In this document: positions 36,826 to 46,139 of the stretch, piece after piece
How positions within the stretch are numbered: position 1 is the stretch's first letter
How the letters are laid out: every line of letters begins with the position of its first letter
The notes under the pieces: generated by a model
Told to the model about the DNA's origin: nothing
The model's database searches: none
The model's input: the letters and a program-made list of their open reading frames with translations, nothing else
Assembly (NCBI GenBank): GCA_965204925.1
Contig: OZ242021.1
Span: 1,984,001-2,048,000 of the forward strand
Direction of reading: 5' to 3'
DNA length: 64,000 nt
Source of the DNA: G963663315 sp965204925
GTDB lineage: Bacteria > Pseudomonadota > Gammaproteobacteria > Arenicellales > Poriferihabitantaceae
Position numbers and translations under genes: made by a program

Positions 36826-37950
36826 TCAGAATAGCTGCCGGATATATTTTTCCCGCGCCAGCCGCCAGAAGACGACCACAAAAGCGGTCAGGGGAATGGC
36901 GAGGATCATGCCCAGAATCCCGTCCAGCGCCGTGCCCCAGAAGAAAATACCGACTATGATGGCAAGAGAGTTGAGGCCAGTTGCCCGGCCCATGATTCTG
37001 GGCGTGAGGTAATAGCCCTCGATCAGTTGAACGAGGCAAAAAACAGCGATTACGAGGAGAAGAAGCGTCATCCCGCCATCGCCCTGGAACCATGCCATTG
37101 GCAGACATATGGCCAGTCCCAGCATGCTTCCCAGATAAGGAATAATGTTGAGAAACCCCAGCATGAGGCCGAGCACGATACCATATTGCAGCCCTGCGAG
37201 GGTAAATCCGAGCGCAAACAGGATTCCCTGGATCAGCGCAACGAGAATCTGTCCGCGGAAAAAAATAACGATCAGGTTGAAGAATTCCTGAATCAGGTAG
37301 ATGACGTCCGCGGCCGTTGCCGGCTTGAGAAAAGGGAAATGTTCCGTTGCCAGGGAGCGGGGATGAATGCGCGGCATGATCAGAAACAGGACCAGGTAAA
37401 CCGGCGCGATCACCCAGCCGGACAGCGAAACAAGGCCGGAGAACAGGTTTGAGCCTGCCTGGAGAACCTGGGAGCCGATCGTTTTCCCGAGTGTGATCAG
37501 AGGACCTTGCGGGGTTTTCAGGGCACTGTCAATACTGTCATAAAATTCACTTCCGTTGATCCGGTCAAGGCGCGGGCGAAGTTCCCCGAACCAGTTGAGC
37601 GCATTGGCCCACCAGATTGGCAGTTGCTCGATCAGCGCGGCGATTTGACCGGCGATCAAGGCGCCGAACAGGGTGATCGCGGCGCCCACCGGTACAATGA
37701 TCGACAGGAAAACCAGAATCAGCGCTACCGCCGCCGGCAGGCGCGCTCGCAGCCATTCGTACCAGGGAGAGAGGATCATGGCCATAATACTGGCCATGAC
37801 CAGAGGCAGGAATACATGACTGAATGCCTGAAACAAGCGGGCCAGGTAAAACAGAAATATCGAAAGCAACGCAATACTGATTGCGGCGGCCAACAGGGTT
37901 ATTCCTGTAGCAACCAGTTTTTTCTGTTGGGGACCGAGTTCAATCTGCAT
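36826..37950 (-). CDS. AI-2E transporter family (PerM/YdiK-like) membrane protein
   Basis: This 374-aa inner-membrane protein has about eight helices. The C-terminal signature PRIMGRATGLNSLAIIVGIFFWGTALDGILGMILAIPLTA is characteristic of this family, which includes permeases of unknown substrate, AI-2 exporters and some Na+/H+ antiporters. It is divergent from tupA. The function cannot be narrowed. Confidence 0.82.
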   Translation of the reverse strand: MQIELGPQQKKLVATGITLLAAAISIALLSIFLFYLARLFQAFSHVFLPLVMASIMAMILSPWYEWLRARLPAAVALILVFLSIIVPVGAAITLFGALIAGQIAALIEQLPIWWANALNWFGELRPRLDRINGSEFYDSIDSALKTPQGPLITLGKTIGSQVLQAGSNLFSGLVSLSGWVIAPVYLVLFLIMPRIHPRSLATEHFPFLKPATAADVIYLIQEFFNLIVIFFRGQILVALIQGILFALGFTLAGLQYGIVLGLMLGFLNIIPYLGSMLGLAICLPMAWFQGDGGMTLLLLVIAVFCLVQLIEGYYLTPRIMGRATGLNSLAIIVGIFFWGTALDGILGMILAIPLTAFVVVFWRLAREKYIRQLF

Positions 37951-38015
37951 GTTGTCCGCAGCTTTTGTGGAACGGATACCGGTACTTTACCAGTCACGGC
38001 AAAAACAGGGTAATA

Positions 38016-38057
38016 ATTCGGGTATTATTCACGTTAATATGGTACAAATGCCCGAAT
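38016..38057. promoter_or_regulatory. Inverted repeat upstream of tupA
   Basis: ATTCGGGTAT (38016-38025) and ATGCCCGAAT (38048-38057) pair in 9 of 10 positions, 22 nt apart, between the divergent permease and tupA genes. It could be an operator for oxyanion-responsive control; no binding protein can be assigned. Confidence 0.35.
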
Positions 38058-38121
38058 TTCAGACGGCTAACCAGAGTAAGGTTCAAATAGAATCACCGTT
38101 TTTTGATTGCGGGAGTTTGTC

Positions 38122-38967
38122 TTGGAGAGGATATCCCACCACTGTCTTTGTGTATTATGCGCCTGTTTTTTGCTGATGCAGACTGGTCATGCCAGGGCTG
38201 AACAGCGCACTGTCCTGCTTGCTACGACAACCAGTGTCGATAATTCCGGGTTGATCGACTATCTGCGCCCTGTTCTTGAGGAAGAAACCGGATTTACCTA
38301 TCAAGTGATTGCCGTTGGTACCGGAAAGGCATTGAAAATGGGACAAGCGGGCGACGTTGATGTATTACTCGTTCACGAGAGAAACAGTGAGATTGCTTTT
38401 CTGCAAGCGGGATACGGTGTACGCCGCACCCCGGTCATGTTCAATGATTTTGTCGTGGTGGGACCGAAAAACGACCCTGCCGGTATTTCCGGGGAAAAAT
38501 CCATTAGCGATGCCATGAAATCCATTGCCGCCAGTAATGTCTTGTTCGTTTCCAGGGGCGATGCTTCCGGTACCCACAAAAAAGAACTGGAACTATGGCG
38601 GCGGGTCGGGGCCGAACCGAACGGAATGTGGTATCGGGAAGCCGGCCAAGGCATGGGGAAAACGTTGCAGATTACGGATGAACTGCAAGCCTATACGCTG
38701 ACCGACCGCGGCACTTGGCTATTCAATCAGGATAAACTGGATTTGAAGATCGTATTTGAGGATACGGAGGCTCTGCATAATCAATACAGCGTGATCGCGA
38801 TCAACCCCGACCTGCATCCGATCAATCATGACGGCGCCATCGCTCTTTCGGACTGGATGGTTTCAAAAAAGGGACAGGCCATGATCGACCAATACCGTAT
38901 AAGCGGGCGGCAACTGTTTCACGCCAACGGCTGGTCGGGCGGAAATACGGACGGCACGAAGCTCTGA
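38122..38967 (+). CDS. tupA: Tungstate ABC transporter substrate-binding protein TupA
   Basis: TupA is the periplasmic receptor of the high-affinity tungstate importer. TTG 38122 is chosen because GGGAG lies 6 nt upstream; TTG 38107 is an alternative. A signal peptide ends near ARA. The mature N-terminus LATTTSVDNSGLIDYLRP and LFVSRGDASGTHKKELELWRR are the family's oxyanion-binding segments. tupB and tupC do not follow. The 3' end overlaps the convergent ppk2 gene by 49 nt. Confidence 0.87.
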   Translation: MERISHHCLCVLCACFLLMQTGHARAEQRTVLLATTTSVDNSGLIDYLRPVLEEETGFTYQVIAVGTGKALKMGQAGDVDVLLVHERNSEIAFLQAGYGVRRTPVMFNDFVVVGPKNDPAGISGEKSISDAMKSIAASNVLFVSRGDASGTHKKELELWRRVGAEPNGMWYREAGQGMGKTLQITDELQAYTLTDRGTWLFNQDKLDLKIVFEDTEALHNQYSVIAINPDLHPINHDGAIALSDWMVSKKGQAMIDQYRISGRQLFHANGWSGGNTDGTKL

Positions 38968-39737
38968 TCGCCCATGGGCGGGCGGACATAGTTTTCCGCG
39001 GTCGCCGGTCTCGCTTCCAGCGCTATTTTCTCCGGGGTCAGGTCTTCGTAATCGATCAAACTCAACAGATGTGTGATGCAGTTTATGCGGGCATGTTTCT
39101 TGTTGTCGGAGTTGACGACATACCACGGCGCCTGTTTGATATCGGTATGCGCGAACATGAAGTCTTTTGCCCTTGAGTATTCCACCCAGCGATTTCTTGA
39201 TTCCAGGTCCATCGGGCTGAGTTTCCAACGCTTGGTCGGATCTCCCGAACGCGCCTGGAAGCGTTTTTCCTGTTCCTCATCACTGACCGAGAACCAGTAT
39301 TTGATCAATTTTATACCGGAACGTACGAGCATGCGCTCAAATTCCGGGCAGCTTCGCATGAATTCTTCATATTCTTCTGCGTTGCAGAACCCCATGACAT
39401 GTTCAACCCCGGCGCGGTTGTACCAACTGCGGTCCAGGATCACCATTTCGCCTGCAGCCGGAAGGTGAGCGGCGTAACGCTGAAAATACCACTGGGTCTT
39501 TTCCCGTTCTGTCGGAGCGGGCAGGGCTACTACAGAACAGATCCTGGGATTCAGTGATTCCGTGATGCGTTTGATCGTGCCGCCCTTGCCGGCCGCGTCC
39601 CGTCCCTCGAATATGACCACTATCTTGAGTTTTTTATGTTTGATCCATTCCTGGAGCTTGACCAGTTCGATCTGTAGTCGCTTGAGTTCTTTCTCGTAAG
39701 CGATGTTCAGGGATTTTTTCGAGCTCTGTATATTCAT
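38919..39737 (-). CDS. ppk2: Polyphosphate kinase 2 family protein
   Basis: This 272-aa cytoplasmic enzyme of the class I PPK2 type transfers phosphate between polyphosphate and nucleoside diphosphates. Visible motifs are Walker A FEGRDAAGKGGTIKR, Walker B/DRSWYNRAGVEHVMGFC and the lid motif KRWKLSPMDLESRNRW. Its last 16 codons overlap the convergent tupA gene. Confidence 0.92.
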   Translation of the reverse strand: MNIQSSKKSLNIAYEKELKRLQIELVKLQEWIKHKKLKIVVIFEGRDAAGKGGTIKRITESLNPRICSVVALPAPTEREKTQWYFQRYAAHLPAAGEMVILDRSWYNRAGVEHVMGFCNAEEYEEFMRSCPEFERMLVRSGIKLIKYWFSVSDEEQEKRFQARSGDPTKRWKLSPMDLESRNRWVEYSRAKDFMFAHTDIKQAPWYVVNSDNKKHARINCITHLLSLIDYEDLTPEKIALEARPATAENYVRPPMGDQSFVPSVFPPDQPLA

Positions 39738-39756
39738 TGTGGATACCTTTGGTGGG

Positions 39757-40596
39757 TCATCGTTGTTTCGTCACGCCACGGACCGATCTCAGTCGGGCTG
39801 GTGGAGACGGGACGTTTTCGGTATTGTTGGAGTGTTCTTCTTCATCAGGCAGGAATGCCGGGGCTTCCTGTTCCCCTTTGCGATGCCGGATTATCCACCC
39901 CACCGGGCCGGACAGGGCATAGGCCAGCGCCATCAGGAACAGCACCCGCGGCGGGTCGAATGAAACCAGCACGGTGAAGCCGACGATTGCAATAAGGACA
40001 AAAAAGGGAATTTTATGCTTCGGGTCAACATCCTTGAAACTGCGGAACCGTATATTGCTGACCATCAACACGGACATCAGCATGGTGACGGCGGCGCTGG
40101 CGACGGCCATGGAGGCCCCGGTCAATCCCGACTCGTTGAAATTCCATGTCCAGAACGCGATAAACGCGGCGGCGGCAGGGCACGCCAGTCCGAAGAAGTA
40201 GCGGTTGTCTTTCACCGTCAATGTGTTGAAACGGGCGAGCCGCAAGGCCGTGGCGGCAGCGTACAGAAACGAAATGAGCCAACCGGCCTTGCCAAGGTAT
40301 TGCAACGACCAGAAATAGATAATCATTCCCGGAGCAACCCCGAATGCGATGACGTCAACGAGGCTGTCATATTCCTTGCCGAAGTCGCTGGTCGTGTTGG
40401 TCCAGCGGGCTACGCGGCCGTCCAGACCATCCATGATCATGGCAATGAGGACACCGGCGGCGGCCTGGCTGAAATCTCCCTGTGTGGCCCGGATAATGGC
40501 GTAGAAACCAAAAAACAGTCCCGCCGTTGTGAACAGACTGGGCAGGAAATAGATGCCCTTCCTGGCTCCGTGGGCAGTCGCGTCGTTTGATTCCAC
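39757..40596 (-). CDS. pssA: CDP-diacylglycerol--serine O-phosphatidyltransferase
   Basis: This 279-aa inner-membrane enzyme makes phosphatidylserine. The CDP-alcohol phosphatidyltransferase motif is seen as MDGLDGRVARWTNTTSDFGKEYDSLVD (DG-x2-AR-x8-G-x3-D-x3-D), followed by several helices. The frame is open upstream into psd, but GTG 40596 places the start just before KGIYFLPSLFTTAGLFFGFY, as in relatives. It lies 23 nt after psd; together they make phosphatidylethanolamine. Confidence 0.9.
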   Translation of the reverse strand: MESNDATAHGARKGIYFLPSLFTTAGLFFGFYAIIRATQGDFSQAAAGVLIAMIMDGLDGRVARWTNTTSDFGKEYDSLVDVIAFGVAPGMIIYFWSLQYLGKAGWLISFLYAAATALRLARFNTLTVKDNRYFFGLACPAAAAFIAFWTWNFNESGLTGASMAVASAAVTMLMSVLMVSNIRFRSFKDVDPKHKIPFFVLIAIVGFTVLVSFDPPRVLFLMALAYALSGPVGWIIRHRKGEQEAPAFLPDEEEHSNNTENVPSPPARLRSVRGVTKQR

Positions 40597-40619
40597 AGGA
40601 TGTCCGGTCAGATCATTTT

Positions 40620-41273
40620 TCAGTATCCCGGCAAGTAGCCTACGGCGCTGTTGCCGGAATCCACCCATTGTCCCAATTTTACCACCAAACGGGTTTCCAG
40701 TGGCAAATACAGATCGACTCTTGACCCGAAACGGATGAATCCATACCTTTGTCCTGTTGCCACCACGTCCCCCTGGTTCACATAGCACAATATTCTTCTT
40801 GCGATCAGCCCGGCGATTTGTACACTGTAAACATTGTGCCCCTGGTCTGTCTGAATGTGAACGGCGTTGCGTTCATTTGCAGAAGATGCCTTGTCGAGGG
40901 AGGCATTGACGAACTTGCCCGGGAAATAGCGGACTTCCCTTACGTTCCCCGCCACCGGCGCCAGGTTGGAATGAACCGAGAATATATTCATGAATACGCT
41001 CACTTTCAGGGCTTGCTCACCGTCTTTGGCATAGGGGTTGCTTTCTTCGGATACGGCGACTATTTTTCCGCTTGCCGGAGATACGACAGCGCCAGGGTCT
41101 TCGGGGATTTTCCTTGCCGGGTCGCGGAAAAACTGAAAGATGAACAGCGCTCCGATCCAGACAATGACGGAGCCTGCGCCCAGCCACCACGTCGCTGCGA
41201 TGCCGGCGGCCGTAGCAAAAATCATATGGCCGGCGCCTTCCCTTGCAAGAACAGGGTAGCGGGATCGGGCCAT
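40620..41273 (-). CDS. psd: Phosphatidylserine decarboxylase, short type
   Basis: This 217-aa proenzyme self-cleaves at Gly183-Ser184 in RFGSRVDLYLP to create the pyruvoyl group. N-terminal helices and VFMNIFSVHSNLAPV are typical of the short archaeal-type Psd. It lies between ilvC and pssA, an order found in several gammaproteobacteria, and converts phosphatidylserine to phosphatidylethanolamine. Confidence 0.93.
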   Translation of the reverse strand: MARSRYPVLAREGAGHMIFATAAGIAATWWLGAGSVIVWIGALFIFQFFRDPARKIPEDPGAVVSPASGKIVAVSEESNPYAKDGEQALKVSVFMNIFSVHSNLAPVAGNVREVRYFPGKFVNASLDKASSANERNAVHIQTDQGHNVYSVQIAGLIARRILCYVNQGDVVATGQRYGFIRFGSRVDLYLPLETRLVVKLGQWVDSGNSAVGYLPGY

Positions 41274-41289
41274 AGCCGGTACGGTAATA

Positions 41290-42303
41290 TCAGTTTCTGG
41301 TTTTATCGACGACCTTGTTATCGCTGATCCAGGACATCATGGAACGGAGTTTTGCTCCCACCTGTTCAATTTGATGCTCCTGCCCGCGCTGGCGCAACTC
41401 CGGGAAACGCTTCCCGCCTGTGGCATTTTCGTCCATCCATTCACGGGCAAAAGCGCCCGATTGAATTTCTGCAAGAATCTTTTTCATCTCCGCCTTCGTC
41501 TGTTCGTTCACCACTCGCGGGCCGCGAGTCAGGTCGCCGAACTCTGCGGTATTGGAAATGGAATAACGCATATCGGCGATACCACCCTCATACATCAGAT
41601 CGACAATCAGCTTCAATTCATGCAGGCATTCGAAATAAGCCATTTCGGGCGCGTAACCCGCTTCAACCAGCGTTTCAAAACCTGCCTGGACCAGAGAAGT
41701 CGCGCCGCCGCAAAGCACGGCCTGTTCCCCGAACAGGTCAGTTTCGGTTTCTTCCCGGAACGTTGTCTCTATGATGCCGGCGCGCCCGCCTCCGATACAG
41801 GACGCATAGGCCAGGGAGATCGCGTGCGCTTCACCGGTCGCATCCCTGGAAATTGCAATGAGGCATGGAACGCCCGCGCCCCTTTCAAAGGTGGAGCGAA
41901 CAAGATGCCCCGGGCCTTTTGGCGCTATCATGATGACGTCCAGGTCTGCCCGCGGCTTGATATAACCGAAGTGGACGTTGAATCCATGGGCGAATGCAAG
42001 GGCTGTTCCCGCTTTCAGGTCATGTTCAATTTCCTTGTAGATCCCGCCCATCAGTTCATCCGGACACAACATCATGACCACATCCGCGCGGGCTGCCGCT
42101 GTCTTTATATCGGCTACGGCCAGCCCGGCCTGTTCGGCCTTTGCCCGTGAAGGTGAATGTTCACGCAATCCCACGACTACATCGACACCGCTTTCTTTCA
42201 GGTTGTTGGCATGGGCGTGGCCTTGCGACCCATAGCCGATCACGGCTACCTTGCGGGCGCGGATCTTCTCAACGTTGGCGTCCTCGTCATAATAAACGTT
42301 CAT
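41290..42303 (-). CDS. ilvC: Ketol-acid reductoisomerase
   Basis: This 337-aa class I enzyme of valine/isoleucine synthesis has the NADPH motif VIGYGSQGHAHANNLKESG, the metal-site segment TETDLFGEQAVLCGG and the C-terminal ECLHELKLIVDLMYEGGI. It follows ilvH after 73 nt, part of the ilvBHC cluster. Confidence 0.96.
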   Translation of the reverse strand: MNVYYDEDANVEKIRARKVAVIGYGSQGHAHANNLKESGVDVVVGLREHSPSRAKAEQAGLAVADIKTAAARADVVMMLCPDELMGGIYKEIEHDLKAGTALAFAHGFNVHFGYIKPRADLDVIMIAPKGPGHLVRSTFERGAGVPCLIAISRDATGEAHAISLAYASCIGGGRAGIIETTFREETETDLFGEQAVLCGGATSLVQAGFETLVEAGYAPEMAYFECLHELKLIVDLMYEGGIADMRYSISNTAEFGDLTRGPRVVNEQTKAEMKKILAEIQSGAFAREWMDENATGGKRFPELRQRGQEHQIEQVGAKLRSMMSWISDNKVVDKTRN

Positions 42304-42376
42304 TTCCAGCTTCTCCTCATAAAATAATTGTGTTTGCGGGGCGCTTGCGGCGGGGGGTTCGGGGTATGGACGGGCC

Positions 42377-42871
42377 TTAAACCCTGAGCGCTTTTTTGCC
42401 TCTTCCCATACCCAGTATCCCGGAACGGACCACCTCTATCAATTCTATGCGGGCAAGAGAGTCCAGAAAGGCGTTCACTTTGTCCGTGTTTCCGGTCAGT
42501 TCCAGAGCATAGGTGGATTCGGTGACGTCAATGATTCTTCCGCGGAAAATATCGGCCAGTCTTTTGACCTCCTCCTTTTGCTCCGCAGTCGCCGCGGCCA
42601 CTTTCACCAGTAACAACTCTCGCCCCAGGTACTGGCCTTCGGTAAGGTCGCGCAGTTTGACCACATCCACCAGTTTGTTCAACTGTTTCGTGATCTGCTC
42701 AATGACCGCTTCCGTCCCGAAGGTCACGATCGTCATTCTGGAGAGGGATTCATCGTCCGTAGGCGCCACGGTCAGCGATTCAATGTTATAGCCACGGGCG
42801 GAAAATAGCCCCGCCACCCGTGACAGGGCGCCTGCTTCATTTTCCAGCAGTACGGAAATAATATGTCTCAT
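42377..42871 (-). CDS. ilvH: Acetolactate synthase small (regulatory) subunit
   Basis: This 164-aa protein has an N-terminal ACT domain (RHIISVLLENEAGALSRVAGLFSARGYNIESL) that binds valine and a C-terminal domain that activates the catalytic subunit. Its start overlaps the ilvB stop by one base, indicating coupled translation. Confidence 0.96.
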   Translation of the reverse strand: MRHIISVLLENEAGALSRVAGLFSARGYNIESLTVAPTDDESLSRMTIVTFGTEAVIEQITKQLNKLVDVVKLRDLTEGQYLGRELLLVKVAAATAEQKEEVKRLADIFRGRIIDVTESTYALELTGNTDKVNAFLDSLARIELIEVVRSGILGMGRGKKALRV

Positions 42872-44601
42872 CAGGCCAGCTCACGCTCCTGCATCTGGCA
42901 ATCCCCCGGCTTTAATTGCATCTCATTGTGTCCCTTGCCGGCGGCAATCATCGGGTACACATTTTCGGTGTGATCGGTCAGGACATCAAGGAACACCAGC
43001 CGGTTTTTCAACGCAAGCGCCTCTTTCAGCGCTCCCTCCACATCTCCCGGCTTGTCGATGCTTATTCCGACATGTCCGTAGGACTCCGCCAGTTTTACAA
43101 AATCCGGCAGTGCGTCCATATAAGAATGCGAGTAACGGCGATCATAGAAAAACTCCTGCCACTGGCGTACCATTCCCATATACTGATTGTTCAGGTTGAT
43201 AACCTTGATCGGCAGGTTGTATTGCAGGCAGGTGGACATTTCCTGCAAGCACATCTGGATGCTGGCATCTCCGGTTATGCAGGCCACCACATGATCGGGA
43301 TACGCCAGTTGAACACCCAGCGCCGCGGGCAGTCCGAATCCCATCGTACCGAGGCCTCCGGAATTGATCCAGCGCCGTGGCTTTTCAAAGGCGTAATACT
43401 GTGCGGCCCACATTTGATGCTGGCCCACATCCGAGGTAATGAAAGCGTCCCCATTGGTGGCTTCACACAGTTTCTGTACCATGAACTGCGGCTTGATGAC
43501 GTCGTCGCTGTTTTCGAATCCCAGAGAATCCAGCAATTTCCACTCGTTCACCGTGTTCCACCAGGCATCCACGGCAGGGCGGTCAATTTCATCCAGCCTG
43601 GGTTTCAACTGTGCATTCATCTGTACGAGAACTTCATGGCAATCGCCGACAATGGGAACCTCGACCCGTACATTCTTGCCGATCGATGAAGGGTCGATAT
43701 CAATCTGGACAATTTTTGCGTGGGGCGAGAAATGGGCCAGATCGCCGGTAACCCGGTCATCGAATCTGGCGCCGATTGCCAGCATCACATCGCATTGATG
43801 CATAGCCATGTTCGATTCATAAGTACCGTGCATGCCCAGCATGCCGAGAAACCGGGGATTCGATGCCGGAATGGCGCCCAGCCCCATCAATGTGCTGGTG
43901 CTGGGATAGCGGAGCATGTTGACCAGCTCGGTCAGGGGAGCGGCTGCATCGGACAGTATGGCGCCGCCACCCGTATAGATAATCGGTTTTTTGGCGCTGA
44001 TGATCAGGTCGATGCCTTTTTCTATCTGCTTGTTGTGCCCCCGTTTCCTGGGTTGGTACGACCGCATCCTGATCGTTTGTGGATAAAAATACTCGGTTGA
44101 GTTCGCTGTGACATCCTTCGGGATGTCGACGACAACGGGGCCGGGCCTGCCCGAGCTTGCGATATAAAACGCCTTCTTCATCGTTGTGGCAACATCTTCC
44201 ACGCGGCTGATGAGGAAATTATGCTTTACACAAGGGCGGGTGATGCCGACCGTATCGACTTCCTGAAACGCGTCGTCGCCGATCAAATGGGAGGGTACCT
44301 GCGCCGTGATCACGACCATCGGTATGGAATCCATGTACGCGGTGGCAATTCCCGTAACGGTATTGGTAACGCCGGGACCGGAGGTAACCAGCACCACGCC
44401 GGGCTTTCCGGTAGCGCGCGCGAAGCCATCGGCGGCATGGGTCGCGCCTTGCTCGTGACGCACCAGAATGTGCTTGACCTTGTCCTGACGGTACATCGCG
44501 TCATAAATGTGCAAGGCCGCGCCGCCCGGATATCCGAAAATATATTCGATACCCTCGTCCTGGAGACATCGAACAACAATATCTGCGCCTGTAAGTATCA
44601 C
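42871..44601 (-). CDS. ilvB: Acetolactate synthase large subunit
   Basis: This 576-aa thiamine-diphosphate enzyme makes acetolactate/acetohydroxybutyrate. It has the catalytic Glu in VRHEQGATHAADGFARATG and the ThDP motif GDASIQMCLQEMSTCLQYNLPIKVINLNN. Of the two common gene names (ilvB, ilvI), either could apply. It is transcribed ahead of ilvH and ilvC. Confidence 0.95.
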   Translation of the reverse strand: MILTGADIVVRCLQDEGIEYIFGYPGGAALHIYDAMYRQDKVKHILVRHEQGATHAADGFARATGKPGVVLVTSGPGVTNTVTGIATAYMDSIPMVVITAQVPSHLIGDDAFQEVDTVGITRPCVKHNFLISRVEDVATTMKKAFYIASSGRPGPVVVDIPKDVTANSTEYFYPQTIRMRSYQPRKRGHNKQIEKGIDLIISAKKPIIYTGGGAILSDAAAPLTELVNMLRYPSTSTLMGLGAIPASNPRFLGMLGMHGTYESNMAMHQCDVMLAIGARFDDRVTGDLAHFSPHAKIVQIDIDPSSIGKNVRVEVPIVGDCHEVLVQMNAQLKPRLDEIDRPAVDAWWNTVNEWKLLDSLGFENSDDVIKPQFMVQKLCEATNGDAFITSDVGQHQMWAAQYYAFEKPRRWINSGGLGTMGFGLPAALGVQLAYPDHVVACITGDASIQMCLQEMSTCLQYNLPIKVINLNNQYMGMVRQWQEFFYDRRYSHSYMDALPDFVKLAESYGHVGISIDKPGDVEGALKEALALKNRLVFLDVLTDHTENVYPMIAAGKGHNEMQLKPGDCQMQERELA

Positions 44602-44672
44602 TTCACTACCCCAAAAAGAAACAGTCTGCCGAATCTTGCCCTAAGCCCTGTTATTGGCAGCGCTTCCGCGCG

Positions 44673-44701
44673 AGTATAGCGTATTTGCTGGCGCTTTCCA
44701 C
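44673..44701 (-). promoter_or_regulatory. Likely promoter of ilvBHC
   Basis: On the minus strand TATACT (44673-44678) is a good -10 with GTGGAA 17 nt further upstream as a weak -35. It lies in the 119-nt gap after ffh. I see no obvious leader peptide rich in Val, Leu or Ile codons. Confidence 0.4.
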
Positions 44702-44720
44702 GAATTTAATATGGTTGCCG

Positions 44721-46073
44721 CTATCGCAAAAGGTTGCCGCCGCGCATCTGATCGAGCATTCCCTTCATACCGCCCTTACGGTTCATGCGACCCATCATTT
44801 TCTGCATTTGGGCAAACTGTTTCAGCAGCCGGTTGACATCCTGGACGCGGGTACCCGAACCTGCCGCTATTCTCTTCTTCCTGGCGTTTCTTATGACAGC
44901 GGGGAATTTGCGTTCATGCGGGGTCATGGAGTTTACGATGGCGATAACCCGGGCTGTTTGTCTGTCGTCCATTCGATTGACCGCCTTCTGCGGCAGCCTG
45001 TTCATGCCGGGGAGCTTGTCGAGCATCCCCATCATGCCCCCCATATTCTGCAACTGCATCATCTGTTCCCGGAAGTCCTCAAGATCGAATTTTTTCCCCG
45101 TTGTGATTTTCCGGGCCAGTTTTTCCGCCTTGCCGCGGTCCACTTTCTGCTCGACTTCCTCGATCAGGGAAAGCACATCCCCCATGCCCAGTATCCTCGA
45201 CGCGACGCGGTCCGGGTGAAAGGGCTCAAGGGCGTCCATGCCTTCGCCGGTGCCGAGAAACTTGATCGGTTTGCCGGTGACCTGCCGGATCGACAAGGCC
45301 GCCCCACCGCGGGCATCCCCATCGGTCTTGGTCAGGATCACGCCGCTCAGGGGCAGAGCCTGATCGAACGCTTTCGCGCTGTTGATTGCGTCCTGGCCGG
45401 TCATGCTGTCCACGACAAACAGGGTTTCCACCGGCCGCGCCGCCCTGTGCAGTTCCTGTAACTCCGACATCATGCCGTGATCTATGTGCAACCGGCCCGC
45501 GGTATCGACGATTACGACATCAATACCCTGTCTGGCCGCATGGTCCAGCGCCCCATGGACAATATCGACGGGTTTCTGGTCGGGGTCGGAAGGATAGAAG
45601 TCCAGTTCCAGTTCGTTTGCCAGCGTGCGCAGCTGGTCGATCGCGGCTGGCCGGTAAATGTCCGCGCTCACCACGATCACGGATCTTCTTTCGCCCGATC
45701 GGATGAGTCGACCCAGTTTGCCAACAGTCGTGGTTTTGCCGGCGCCCTGTAACCCGGCCACGAAAATGACGGCGGGGGGAGGGGCTGAAAGGTTGATGCG
45801 GTCATTGGCGTTCCCCATCAGACGCACCAGCTCGTCCCGTACAATCCCGACAAAGACCTGCCCCGGTTGCAAGCTGGCCGTCACTTCGGCGCCGAGCGCG
45901 CGGGCTTTCACGTCTTCAGTAAACTTGCGCGTCACTTCCAGCGATACATCCGCTTCAAGCAGCGCGACCCGCACTTCCCGCATTGAATCGGCGATATTTT
46001 TTTCGGTCAGCCTGGCCTGGCCGCCCAGGGATTTTATCGTGGCGCGGAGTTTTTCACTTAACTGGTCAAACAT
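44721..46073 (-). CDS. ffh: Signal recognition particle protein Ffh
   Basis: This 450-aa SRP GTPase has an N domain, a G domain with G1 GLQGAGKTTTVGKL and the DTAGR and TKTDGDARGG motifs, and a C-terminal Met-rich M domain (MMQLQNMGGMMGML, KMMGRMNRKGGMKGMLDQM) that binds signal peptides and 4.5S RNA. It is divergent from the CcsA-like gene, as in many gammaproteobacteria. Confidence 0.96.
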   Translation of the reverse strand: MFDQLSEKLRATIKSLGGQARLTEKNIADSMREVRVALLEADVSLEVTRKFTEDVKARALGAEVTASLQPGQVFVGIVRDELVRLMGNANDRINLSAPPPAVIFVAGLQGAGKTTTVGKLGRLIRSGERRSVIVVSADIYRPAAIDQLRTLANELELDFYPSDPDQKPVDIVHGALDHAARQGIDVVIVDTAGRLHIDHGMMSELQELHRAARPVETLFVVDSMTGQDAINSAKAFDQALPLSGVILTKTDGDARGGAALSIRQVTGKPIKFLGTGEGMDALEPFHPDRVASRILGMGDVLSLIEEVEQKVDRGKAEKLARKITTGKKFDLEDFREQMMQLQNMGGMMGMLDKLPGMNRLPQKAVNRMDDRQTARVIAIVNSMTPHERKFPAVIRNARKKRIAAGSGTRVQDVNRLLKQFAQMQKMMGRMNRKGGMKGMLDQMRGGNLLR

Positions 46074-46139
46074 GCTTGTACCGCGGATGAAATACGGGGC
46101 CCTGACGTGTATAATGGAGCGCCCTGCCGGTTAATTACT

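Noticed and set aside
44602..44720. Attenuator/leader peptide for ilvBHC
   Set aside because: No short frame rich in Val, Leu or Ile codons and no terminator-antiterminator pair could be found.
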